Source: CAZKEW01 sp964580435 (GTDB lineage Bacteria; Acidobacteriota; Aminicenantia; Aminicenantales; UBA8522). Taken from it: a DNA stretch of 64,000 bases. Under the pieces are notes generated by a model, which was not told the origin of the DNA, searched no databases, and saw only the letters and a list, made by a program, of their open reading frames with translations. The stretch covers positions 1 through 64,000 of the forward strand of contig CAZOKP010000004.1 in assembly GCA_964580435.1 (NCBI GenBank), read 5' to 3'. Below are positions 16,477 to 25,079 of the stretch, piece by piece. The first letter of the stretch is position 1. Each line of letters starts with the position of its first letter. The translations under genes and the position numbers were made by a program.

Positions 16477-18837
16477 ATGAAATGTCCAAAGTGTCAATTT
16501 GAAAATACCGAGGATTCGTTTTTCTGCAAGGAGTGCGGGACCAAACTGCCTCTTTCCGATGGAGTTCTTTATTCCCAGACTAAGACTATTCAAGCCTCTC
16601 CGGAAATCCTTGATCCAGGGAGCCCCGTTGCCGGAAAGTACAAAATCATTTCTGAGATTGGCAGTGGCGGAATGGGCATTGTGTATAAAGCAGAGGACAC
16701 AAAACTCCGGCGGACTGTCGCCCTGAAGTTTCTGCCGCCCGAGCTCAGCCGCCATCCCGAAGCTAAGGAACGATTTATGCGGGAGGCGCACACCGTTGCT
16801 GCGCTCGATCATCCCCATATCTGCACGATTTTTGAAGTGGGAGAGTACGAGGACACAGCTTTTATTGCGATGGCCTATGTCGAGGGCCAGAGTCTCAGAG
16901 AAAAGGTGGCCAAGCAGCCGCTCGCTTTTGGGGAGGCGGTGGACATCGCTATTCAGGCAGCGGAAGGCTTGGAAGAAGCCCATAACAAAGGAATTATCCA
17001 TCGTGATGTCAAGAGCGCGAATATCATGATAACGGACAAGGGCCAGGCGAAGATCATGGATTTTGGCTTAGCCAAGGTCATCGGAGAATCGCTGATTACC
17101 AAAGAAGCCAAGACCATGGGGACAGTGGCCTATATGTCACCGGAGCAGGCCAGAGGTGAGGTTGTTGACCAGCGCTCGGATATTTGGTCCCTGGGGGTCG
17201 TCCTCTACGAGATGCTGGCCGGCCGGCTCCCCTTTCGAGGAGACCACGACCAGTCCGTCATCTTCTCCATCCTTCATCAAGAACCGGAGCCCCTGGCTAA
17301 AGCCCGACCCGGCACTGCACCCGAACTGGAGCATGTCGTCGGACATGCGCTATCCAAGAAGATGGCCGACCGCTACCAGAGCATGGACGAGTTCCGGGAA
17401 GACCTCTCCGCCATCGCCGAGGGCCTTAAACCGCTCAAAGCCAAGGCCAGGCCCGCCGCGATCAAGCTGGCCGTGCTTCCGTTCGCCAACCTGACCGGCA
17501 ATCCCGAGGAGGATTACCTGAGCGACGGCCTGACCCAGGAGATGATCGCCCGACTTGGGCGGCTTCATCCCCAGAGTCTCAGCGTCATCGCCCGAACGTC
17601 GGTCATGCGCTACAAGAAGACCGAAGCGCCCGTCGACCAGATCGGCCGCGAGCTCGGCGTGGACTATGTCCTCGAGGGGAGCGCCCAGCGGGAAGGGGGC
17701 CGGGTTCGCATCATCGCCGAGCTCATCCAGGTCCGGGACCAGATCCAGCTCTGGGCGGACATTATCGAGCGGGAGATGTCCGGCATCCTGGCCCTGCAAA
17801 ACGACGTGGCGGAGAAAGTGGCCAAGGCCCTGGCCCTGAAGCTCCTCCCGGCCGAGCAGGCGCGTCCGGTCAATCCCGAAGCCTACGAGGCCTATCTCAA
17901 AGGCCTTCAGCACAGCTATAAACTCCTTCCGGCCGATCTGGACACGGCGCTTCAGTATTTTGAACGGGCCCTTCAGAAGGACCCGGACTACGCGCTGGCC
18001 TACTCAGGCATCTCCTTTGTTTGGGGATGCCGTCAACAGATGGGGCTTACGCCACCGAAAGAGGCCACGCCCAAAGCTAAGGCGGCGGCACAGAGGGCCT
18101 TGGCCCTGGATGATACCGTCGCGGCAGCGCATTACGCGCTGGCGGTCATCATGGCTTGGGGCGATTGGGATTGGACCGGCGCCGAGACGGAGTTCAAGCG
18201 CGCCATCGAGCTCGATCCGAACTTCCCTGACGCGCGGATCTACTACTCGCACGTGTTGAGCATTACGGGGCGGCCTGAGGACGCACTGGCGGAGGTGGAG
18301 CGGGCCCTGGAACTGGACCCCTTCAATTCTCTCTTTCAGAGTCTCGCAGCCGCGGTCTTCCTCTTGGCGCACCGGTACGACGAAGCCATTGCTTATGCCC
18401 GCAGCGCGCAGCGAACGAACGCGGACGATCCCGTCGCTCACAACATCCTCCAGGTATGCTTTTTCATGAAAGGAATGTACGAAGAGGCGTTCGAGGAATG
18501 GAAAGCCATGTGGAACACTCCCTTATACGGCAATCGTGACGTCGCAGAAGCCCTCGATCGGGGGTACGCGGAAGCAGGCTTTGCGGGCGCCATGAGGCAG
18601 GCAACGGAGGCGTGGGCCAAAGTGGTCTATGAACGGGGTGAGCCATGGTACCTCGCGCTGGCTTATGTCATGGCCGAGGACAAGGAGCGCGCCCTGGAGT
18701 GGTTAGAGAAAGGCTTCGAGCTGCACGATGCGAACATGGCTTATCTCGGTTTTCCGGGTTTTGACAGCGTGTGCTCCGAGCCGCGCTTCCAGGAACTGCG
18801 GCGCCGGATGAATCTGCCTACAGAAGAAAAGAAATAA
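16477..18837 (+). CDS. Ser/Thr protein kinase with zinc ribbon, TolB-like module and TPRs
   Basis: 786 residues. Residues 1-20 form a CxxC...CxxC zinc ribbon (Cys3, 6, 17, 20). A complete Hanks-type kinase spans ~55-315: glycine loop GSGGMG (62-67), Lys84, Glu103, HRD 175-177, DFG 195-197, and SPEQ in the activation segment. A TolB-N-like module starts at ~329 (LAVLPFANL, SDGLTQEMIARL, VDYVLEGSAQ), then TPR repeats run from ~465 to the end (AIELDPNFPDA, ALELDPFNS). No transmembrane helix is visible, so it should be cytoplasmic. The TolB-TPR half is related to the protein at 5528, which has membrane helices where this one has the kinase. It lies 12 bp after eda and 13 bp before the next kinase. 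Confidence 0.9.
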   Translation: MKCPKCQFENTEDSFFCKECGTKLPLSDGVLYSQTKTIQASPEILDPGSPVAGKYKIISEIGSGGMGIVYKAEDTKLRRTVALKFLPPELSRHPEAKERFMREAHTVAALDHPHICTIFEVGEYEDTAFIAMAYVEGQSLREKVAKQPLAFGEAVDIAIQAAEGLEEAHNKGIIHRDVKSANIMITDKGQAKIMDFGLAKVIGESLITKEAKTMGTVAYMSPEQARGEVVDQRSDIWSLGVVLYEMLAGRLPFRGDHDQSVIFSILHQEPEPLAKARPGTAPELEHVVGHALSKKMADRYQSMDEFREDLSAIAEGLKPLKAKARPAAIKLAVLPFANLTGNPEEDYLSDGLTQEMIARLGRLHPQSLSVIARTSVMRYKKTEAPVDQIGRELGVDYVLEGSAQREGGRVRIIAELIQVRDQIQLWADIIEREMSGILALQNDVAEKVAKALALKLLPAEQARPVNPEAYEAYLKGLQHSYKLLPADLDTALQYFERALQKDPDYALAYSGISFVWGCRQQMGLTPPKEATPKAKAAAQRALALDDTVAAAHYALAVIMAWGDWDWTGAETEFKRAIELDPNFPDARIYYSHVLSITGRPEDALAEVERALELDPFNSLFQSLAAAVFLLAHRYDEAIAYARSAQRTNADDPVAHNILQVCFFMKGMYEEAFEEWKAMWNTPLYGNRDVAEALDRGYAEAGFAGAMRQATEAWAKVVYERGEPWYLALAYVMAEDKERALEWLEKGFELHDANMAYLGFPGFDSVCSEPRFQELRRRMNLPTEEKK

Positions 18838-18850
18838 CAGGAGACGGGCG

Positions 18851-21800
18851 ATGAAGTGTCCCAAATGCCATTCCGATAATCCCGATACGTCCCGGTTTTG
18901 CGGAAATTGTGCGGCCCTGCTTGCACAGGAAGGGCAGCTTTTCGATTCCCTGACGAAGACATTGGCGACGCCTCTTCCTGTCTTATCGAAAGGCAGCCTC
19001 ATTGCCGGAAAATACCGGATCCTTGAGGAAATCGGCCAGGGCGGGATGGGGATCGTCTATAAGGCCGAGGATCTGAAGCTCAAGCGCTATGTGGCCCTAA
19101 AGTTCCTTCCTCCCCATCTCATGAACTTGCCCGAGCTCAAGGATAGGTTCCTGATCGAGGCCCAGGCGGCCGCAGCCCTTTCCCACCCGAATATCTGCGT
19201 CATCCACGAAGTAAGAGAAAGCGACGAAGATCCTTACATTGCGATGGAGTACGTGGAAGGGGAAACGCTCCGGGATAAGATTATGAAAGGGCCCCTAAAG
19301 ACTGAGGAGGCCCTGACAATCGCGAGCCAGGTCGCCGCCGGGCTTGGCGAGGCCCACCGCAAGGGCATCATCCACCGGGACATCAAGAGCGCCAACATCA
19401 TGGTTACTGATAAAGGCCAGGCCAAGGTCATGGACTTCGGGCTGGCCAAGCTCCGGGGCGGGTCGTCGCTGACGAAGAGCCAGACGACGCTGGGCACGGT
19501 CGCCTACATGTCGCCGGAGCAGGCCCAGGGCGAGGAGGTCGACGGCCGGACGGACCTCTGGTCGCTCGGCGTCGTCCTCTACGAGATGCTTACGGGCGAA
19601 CTCCCGTTCAAAGGCGACCGGGACCTCTCGATCATCCATTCCATCATCCACGAAGATCCGAAGCCGATCAAGGTCCGCAAGCCGCCGGTGCCCGAGGAGT
19701 TGCAACTGGTTATCGCCCGGACGCTCAAGAAGAACCGCAATTCGCGTTACGGCTCTGCCCAGGAAATCCTGAAGGACTTGAGGAAATACGAAGAGGCGGT
19801 CCGGGCAGAGGCGGCCGGTGTGTTTAACCTGCGATCGCTCTTGAAGCGCCTGCGCCGGCCGGTGGTGGCGATTCCCGCAGCCCTGACGTTGGTTGCGATT
19901 GCGGCCGCGGCCGTCTGGTTCTTCAAGCATCAGGCCAAGGTCCGCTGGGCCAGGGAGATCGCCATCCCGGAGATCGAGCGGATGATCGAGGAGAACGACG
20001 TGTGGCGGAATCTTGTCGCGCCCTACCGGCTCGCGGAAAAAGCCGAGGCCATCATCCCGCGCGACGCCAGGCTGGCCGAGCTCTTTTCGAAATGCTCTCT
20101 GAACATCAATGTTAAGACAGAGCCTCCAGGTGCGAAGATTTACATTAAGGATTACGACGCGCCGGAAAGTGAATGGTCCTATCTCGGCGTCTCGCCGATC
20201 GAAAAGATCAGACTGCCCATCGGAGTCTTCAGATGGAAAATTGAAAAAGACGGCTACGAGACCGTTCTGGCCGCATCGTCCAGCTGGGATACGGGAGGTC
20301 GTATCGGCAAGCCCGGTTTCGTCATTCCCTATGACCTCGTAAGAGTCCTTGATAAGACCGGAAGCGTTCCACCGGGAATGGTGCGGGTCCAAGGTGCAGA
20401 AACGGCCATCGGGAAACTGGGTGATTTCTACATCGACAGGTATGAGGTCACCAACAGGCAATTCAAGGAGTTCATCGACAAGGGCGGCTATAGAAACAAG
20501 GAGTACTGGAAACTCAGTTTCACCAAAAGCGGAAAAGATCTGACCTGGGAAGAAGGAATCAAAGAGTTCGTCGATCCGACGGGTCAATCCGGCCCTTCCA
20601 TATGGCTGGCGGGGGATTATCCCGAGGGCGGGGGCGATTATCCAGTTTCAGGCATCAGCTGGTACGAGGCCGCGGCGTATGCGGAATGGGCCGGAAAGAG
20701 CCTGCCGACGATGGTTCACTGGGAGATAGCCAGAGGCCAGTACACTCCGATGGTGCGCGTTTTCCAATTGGGGGGCCTCGCCATCTTTGCGCCTTTCAGT
20801 AATTTCTCCGGCAATGGCCCCGTTGCGGTGGGAAGCCTTCCGGGCATTACGCCCTTCGGGGTCTTTGACATGGCGGGGAATGTACGGGAATGGTGCTTGA
20901 ATGAGACCCCGATGGGTAGACTCGTCCGAGGCGGCGCCTGGGACGACAATACATACGAATTCGGGAATCGGCGGCAGGCTCCTCCCATGGATCGCTCCGC
21001 TAAGAACGGATTTCGGTGTGCTCTTTATCCCAAGCGAGAGGAGATCCCCGCAGCGGCGTTTCAACTTGAAAAACTCGCGGTGTTCAGGGATTTTTACAAA
21101 GAAACGCCGGTTCCGGACCCTGTTTTTCAGGTTTACAAGGAGCAGTTTTCCTACGACAAGACAGACTTGAGGGCACGCGTCGAATCGCAGCAGGAAAGCC
21201 CCGGAGGCTGGATTCGGGAGAAGATCACCTTCGACGCCGCCTATGGCGGCGAGCGGGTCATGGCCTATCTCTTTCTTCCCGGCAACGCCTCGCCTCCGTA
21301 TCAAACTGTGATCTATTTCCCCGGCAGCGCCTCTCTAACAACAAAATCGAGCGAAGACCTCGAGAACTATTATGAATTCCCGATGTTCCTTTCTTTTATC
21401 GTTAAAAACGGCCGGGCTGCCCTTTATCCTGTCTATAAGGGAACATTCGAGCGCGGAAATCCTGCCTTGATCCCTATCCATATTGGTACCGATACTCATG
21501 CCTATACCGAATTCCTGATTCAAATCGTCCAAGATTTCAGGAGATGCATCGACTACCTGGAAACGCGGACGGACATCGACAGAAACAGGATTGCCTATTA
21601 CGGCATGAGTTGGGGCGGGAGACTCGGCGCGATCATCCCGGCCGTGGAGGACCGCATCAAAGCAAGTGTCTTAGTGGGAGGCGGCATGGGAGGGCGAGCG
21701 AGCCGCCCTGAATCCTCTGTGCTCAACTATGTGACCCGAGTGAAAATACCGACCCTGATGTTGAACGGCAGGTACGATGCCGGTCTCGAGATAGGCATCA

Positions 21801-21943
21801 AGCCTATGTTCGACCTGCTTGGAACTCCCGCAGAGCACAAACAATTCAAGTTATACGACACCGACCACATCCCCCCGAGGACCGAGTACATCAAGGAAAC
21901 CCTGGCCTGGCTGGACAAGTACCTGGGGCCGGTGAAGAGATAA
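18851..21943 (+). CDS. Ser/Thr kinase - PEGA - SUMF-like - alpha/beta hydrolase fusion (copy 1)
   Basis: 1030 residues with five units. A zinc ribbon (Cys3, 6, 17, 20); a complete kinase (Lys84, HRD 175-177, DFG 195-197); one transmembrane helix (~338-357); a PEGA domain (~418-475, PPGAKIYIKDY); a SUMF/FGE-fold domain (~508-726, with PPGMVRV, YEVTNRQFKEF, DMAGNVREWC, RGGAW, GFRCA); and an alpha/beta hydrolase (~760-1027) with nucleophile Ser920 in GMSWGG, Asp976 and His1006. The SUMF part has no cysteine pair before GFRCA, so formylglycine-generating activity is unlikely. The topology puts the kinase inside and the SUMF and hydrolase parts outside the membrane. The downstream gene is a tandem paralogue. 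Confidence 0.9.
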   Translation: MKCPKCHSDNPDTSRFCGNCAALLAQEGQLFDSLTKTLATPLPVLSKGSLIAGKYRILEEIGQGGMGIVYKAEDLKLKRYVALKFLPPHLMNLPELKDRFLIEAQAAAALSHPNICVIHEVRESDEDPYIAMEYVEGETLRDKIMKGPLKTEEALTIASQVAAGLGEAHRKGIIHRDIKSANIMVTDKGQAKVMDFGLAKLRGGSSLTKSQTTLGTVAYMSPEQAQGEEVDGRTDLWSLGVVLYEMLTGELPFKGDRDLSIIHSIIHEDPKPIKVRKPPVPEELQLVIARTLKKNRNSRYGSAQEILKDLRKYEEAVRAEAAGVFNLRSLLKRLRRPVVAIPAALTLVAIAAAAVWFFKHQAKVRWAREIAIPEIERMIEENDVWRNLVAPYRLAEKAEAIIPRDARLAELFSKCSLNINVKTEPPGAKIYIKDYDAPESEWSYLGVSPIEKIRLPIGVFRWKIEKDGYETVLAASSSWDTGGRIGKPGFVIPYDLVRVLDKTGSVPPGMVRVQGAETAIGKLGDFYIDRYEVTNRQFKEFIDKGGYRNKEYWKLSFTKSGKDLTWEEGIKEFVDPTGQSGPSIWLAGDYPEGGGDYPVSGISWYEAAAYAEWAGKSLPTMVHWEIARGQYTPMVRVFQLGGLAIFAPFSNFSGNGPVAVGSLPGITPFGVFDMAGNVREWCLNETPMGRLVRGGAWDDNTYEFGNRRQAPPMDRSAKNGFRCALYPKREEIPAAAFQLEKLAVFRDFYKETPVPDPVFQVYKEQFSYDKTDLRARVESQQESPGGWIREKITFDAAYGGERVMAYLFLPGNASPPYQTVIYFPGSASLTTKSSEDLENYYEFPMFLSFIVKNGRAALYPVYKGTFERGNPALIPIHIGTDTHAYTEFLIQIVQDFRRCIDYLETRTDIDRNRIAYYGMSWGGRLGAIIPAVEDRIKASVLVGGGMGGRASRPESSVLNYVTRVKIPTLMLNGRYDAGLEIGIKPMFDLLGTPAEHKQFKLYDTDHIPPRTEYIKETLAWLDKYLGPVKR

Positions 21944-21954
21944 AGGCGGGAGCC

Positions 21955-24900
21955 ATGTCCGTAGAGTGTCCGAAATGCCATTCTGAGAATAACGATAACT
22001 CGCGGTTCTGCAGCAACTGCGCCACGCCGTTGAGCAAGGCGGGGCTGGAAGGAGTGTCCCTAACCAGAACTCTGGAGACGCCGCTTCAAATCATTTCGAA
22101 AGACAGCCTCATTGCCGGAAAATACCGGATCCTTGAGGAAATCGGCCAGGGGGGAATGGGAGTCGTTTACAAAGCCGAGGACATCAAGCTTAAACGTTCG
22201 GTGGCTCTGAAATTCCTCCCGCCGCACCTGATGAACTTGCCCGAGCTCAAGGAGCGGTTCCTGATCGAGGCCCAGGCGGCCGCCGCCCTCTCCCACCCGA
22301 ATATCTGCGTCATCCATGAGGTCGGGGAGGCCGAGGACAGGTCCTTTATCGTCATGGAGTACGTGGAGGGGGAGACCCTTCGGGATAAGATCAAAAAAGG
22401 GCCCCTAAAGACCGAGGTCGCCCTCGACATCACGATCCAGATCGCAGCCGGCCTGGGCGAGGCCCACCGCAAGGGCATCATCCACCGGGACATCAAGAGC
22501 GCAAACATCATGGTGACGGACAAAGGCCAGGCCAAGGTCATGGACTTCGGGCTGGCCAAGCTGCGGGGCGGGAGCTCGCTTACCAAGAGCCAGACGACGC
22601 TGGGCACGGTGGCCTACATGTCTCCGGAACAGGCGCAGGGGGGAGAAATCGACCAACGCACCGACATCTGGTCCCTGGGCGTCGTGCTCTACGAGATGCT
22701 CATGGGTGAGCTTCCGTTTAAAGGTGACCGTGACGTCTCGATCATCTACTCGATCGTCCATGAGGAGCCAAAGTCGCTCAAGATCCGGAAGCCTCCCGTC
22801 CCTGTGGAGCTGCAGCAGGTCATCGCCCGGGCCCTCAAGAAGAACCGGGAAGCCCGCTATGGCTCCGCCGACGAAATGCTGAGAGACCTAAGGGCTTACC
22901 AATCCTCCGCACAGCTCGCAGAGTCCGGGGTCCTGAGCCTAAAGATGATCGGTCGCCGCCTCAGGAAGCCGCGGGTCGCCATTCCCACGGTCGTCGCACT
23001 TATTGCCCTGGCTTTTCTCGGCACCATGTTTTTCAAGCACCAGGCCCAGGTCCGCTGGGCCAGGCAGGTGGCTCTTCCGGAGATTCAGAGGCTTATCGAG
23101 GGAAATGACTGTTGGCGCAATCTCATACCCGTCTATAAACTCGCGGAAAAGGCGGAAGCTTACATTCCGCACGATCCCAAGCTGGCCGGGCTTTTTTCGA
23201 AATGCTCCTTGAAGGTCAACATCAAAACCGAACCTCCCGGCGCCAAGATCTTTATGAAAGAATACATGGCCCCGGAGAGCGATTGGACGTATCTCGGAGT
23301 TTCGCCGATCGAAAAGATCCGGCTGCCCATCGGGGTTTTCAGATGGAAAATCGAAAAAGACGGCTATGAGACGGTTCTGGCGGCCGCTTCCACCTGGAAT
23401 GGAGATATTGTGAGTCCTGAGATTATTGTTCCCTATGATATTGTGAGAATCCTGGACAATAAGGAAAACATTCCGCCGGGCATGGTGCGGGTCACGGGAG
23501 CGGAAACGGCTGACGGCAAGCTGGATGATTTTCTTATCGATACTTATGAAGTGACGAATAAGCAATATAAGGAATTCGTCAACGGCAGCGGATACAGGAA
23601 CAAGAAATACTGGACGCAGAAATTCGTCAAGGACGGAAGAGAGCTGACCTGGGAGGACGCGGTCAAGGGATTCGTCGACCAAACGGGGCTTCCCGGCCCG
23701 GCCGGATGGCAGGCAGGAGATTATCCCGAAGGACAGGCAGATTATCCGGTGTCGGGAATCAGTTGGTACGAGGCGGCGGCCTATGCGGAATTCTCCGGGA
23801 AAAGCCTGCCGACGGGAAATCATTGGGGGATCGCGAGGGGCGAATATACGCCGATGATTCAATATCCGCAGCTCGGGGGTTTCGCCCTTTTAGCTCCTTT
23901 CAGCAATTTTCTGGGGAAGGGCCCGGTTGCCGTAGGGAGTCTCCCGGGGGTAACGGCCTACGGGGCTTTTGACATGGCCGGGAACGTGAGGGAATGGTGC
24001 TGGAACAAAACTCCGAAAGGACGTGTCATCAGGGGCGGCGCCTGGGGAGAGAACACCTACATGTTCGACAATATGAGTCAAGCGCCGGCCATGGACCGTT
24101 CCGCCAAGAACGGGTTCCGTTGCGCCCTTTATTTTGAGCCGGAGAAAATCCCAGGGTCGGCGTTTCAAATGGTCAAGTCCTTGGGCCTTCCCCTGATAGG
24201 TGAAACGGAAGATTTCGCCAAGCAAGAACCGGTCCCCGATTCCATTTTTCAGGTCTACAAAGAACAGTTTTCGTACGATAAAACCGATTTGAAGGCCCGC
24301 GTGGAATCGAAGAAGGAAAGCCCCGAATGGACTCTGGAAAAGATCAGTTTTGAGGCCGCCTACGGCGGCGAACGGATCATGGCCTATCTTTTTCTTCCCA
24401 AGAACGCTGTGCCGCCCTATCAGTCCGTCATCTATATGGGCGGCGACGCTCCCGTGTTTCAGCGGTCGAGCCAGGACATCGAGACCTATTATGAAGTCCC
24501 CATGTTCTTTTCTTTTCTCGTCAAAAACGGACGGGCGGTCCTCTATCCCGTCTATAAGGGATTCTTCGAGCGCGGGAATGATGCCTTGATTTCTATCATC
24601 GAGGGCAGCTGGGCTTCCGTGCAGTGGAAAGAAGTCTTCATTCAACAGGTCAAGGACCTCAGAAGAGGCATCGACTATCTAGAAACCCGCCCGGATATCG
24701 ACAGCCGGAAGCTCGCCTTTGAGGGAATGAGCTACGGATCGGGACTCGCGCCCGTCATCCTGGCCGTGGAGGAGCGCCTCAAGGTCGACGTTCTTTTGGC
24801 CGGAGGCTTCGGCCTCATGGGAGAGGGACGCCCCGAAGTGAATCAAATCAACTATGTCACCCGGGTGAAAACACCCACCCTGATGTTGAACGGCAAATAC

Positions 24901-25071
24901 GACTCGTTTTTTCCGCCCGAGACATCATCAAAACCGATGTTCGATCTCTTGGGGACTCCGGCCAAAGACAAGGATCAGAAATTTTACGAAACCGACCATA
25001 TCCCACCCATGAACGAATACGTCAAAGAAACCTTGCGCTGGCTGGATAAATACCTGGGGCCGGTGAAATAA
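21955..25071 (+). CDS. Ser/Thr kinase - PEGA - SUMF-like - alpha/beta hydrolase fusion (copy 2)
   Basis: 1038 residues, same architecture as the preceding gene: zinc ribbon (Cys5, 8, 19, 22), kinase with Lys86, HRD 177-179 and DFG 197-199, transmembrane helix ~341-360, PEGA ~420-476, SUMF-like ~508-726, hydrolase ~765-1036 with Ser926 in GMSYGS, Asp983 and His1015. The nucleophile elbow differs from copy 1 (SYGS against SWGG), and the hydrolase loops around 830-890 and 945-965 have diverged, suggesting different substrates. The SUMF-fold also lacks the catalytic cysteine pair. Kinase-domain DNA is much closer to copy 1 than the hydrolase DNA, with identical runs of 40 to 48 bp. Starts 11 bp after copy 1. 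Confidence 0.9.
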   Translation: MSVECPKCHSENNDNSRFCSNCATPLSKAGLEGVSLTRTLETPLQIISKDSLIAGKYRILEEIGQGGMGVVYKAEDIKLKRSVALKFLPPHLMNLPELKERFLIEAQAAAALSHPNICVIHEVGEAEDRSFIVMEYVEGETLRDKIKKGPLKTEVALDITIQIAAGLGEAHRKGIIHRDIKSANIMVTDKGQAKVMDFGLAKLRGGSSLTKSQTTLGTVAYMSPEQAQGGEIDQRTDIWSLGVVLYEMLMGELPFKGDRDVSIIYSIVHEEPKSLKIRKPPVPVELQQVIARALKKNREARYGSADEMLRDLRAYQSSAQLAESGVLSLKMIGRRLRKPRVAIPTVVALIALAFLGTMFFKHQAQVRWARQVALPEIQRLIEGNDCWRNLIPVYKLAEKAEAYIPHDPKLAGLFSKCSLKVNIKTEPPGAKIFMKEYMAPESDWTYLGVSPIEKIRLPIGVFRWKIEKDGYETVLAAASTWNGDIVSPEIIVPYDIVRILDNKENIPPGMVRVTGAETADGKLDDFLIDTYEVTNKQYKEFVNGSGYRNKKYWTQKFVKDGRELTWEDAVKGFVDQTGLPGPAGWQAGDYPEGQADYPVSGISWYEAAAYAEFSGKSLPTGNHWGIARGEYTPMIQYPQLGGFALLAPFSNFLGKGPVAVGSLPGVTAYGAFDMAGNVREWCWNKTPKGRVIRGGAWGENTYMFDNMSQAPAMDRSAKNGFRCALYFEPEKIPGSAFQMVKSLGLPLIGETEDFAKQEPVPDSIFQVYKEQFSYDKTDLKARVESKKESPEWTLEKISFEAAYGGERIMAYLFLPKNAVPPYQSVIYMGGDAPVFQRSSQDIETYYEVPMFFSFLVKNGRAVLYPVYKGFFERGNDALISIIEGSWASVQWKEVFIQQVKDLRRGIDYLETRPDIDSRKLAFEGMSYGSGLAPVILAVEERLKVDVLLAGGFGLMGEGRPEVNQINYVTRVKTPTLMLNGKYDSFFPPETSSKPMFDLLGTPAKDKDQKFYETDHIPPMNEYVKETLRWLDKYLGPVK

Positions 25072-25079
25072 AAAGGAAA

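Noticed and set aside
19295..20587. 430-residue minus-strand frame opposite the first fusion kinase
   Set aside because: Arg/Asp/Gly-rich shadow with no recognisable domain; the plus strand encodes a clear kinase.
18851..25071. SUMF domain as a true formylglycine-generating enzyme
   Set aside because: The region between RGGAW and GFRCA has no cysteine pair, and no sulfatase gene is nearby.
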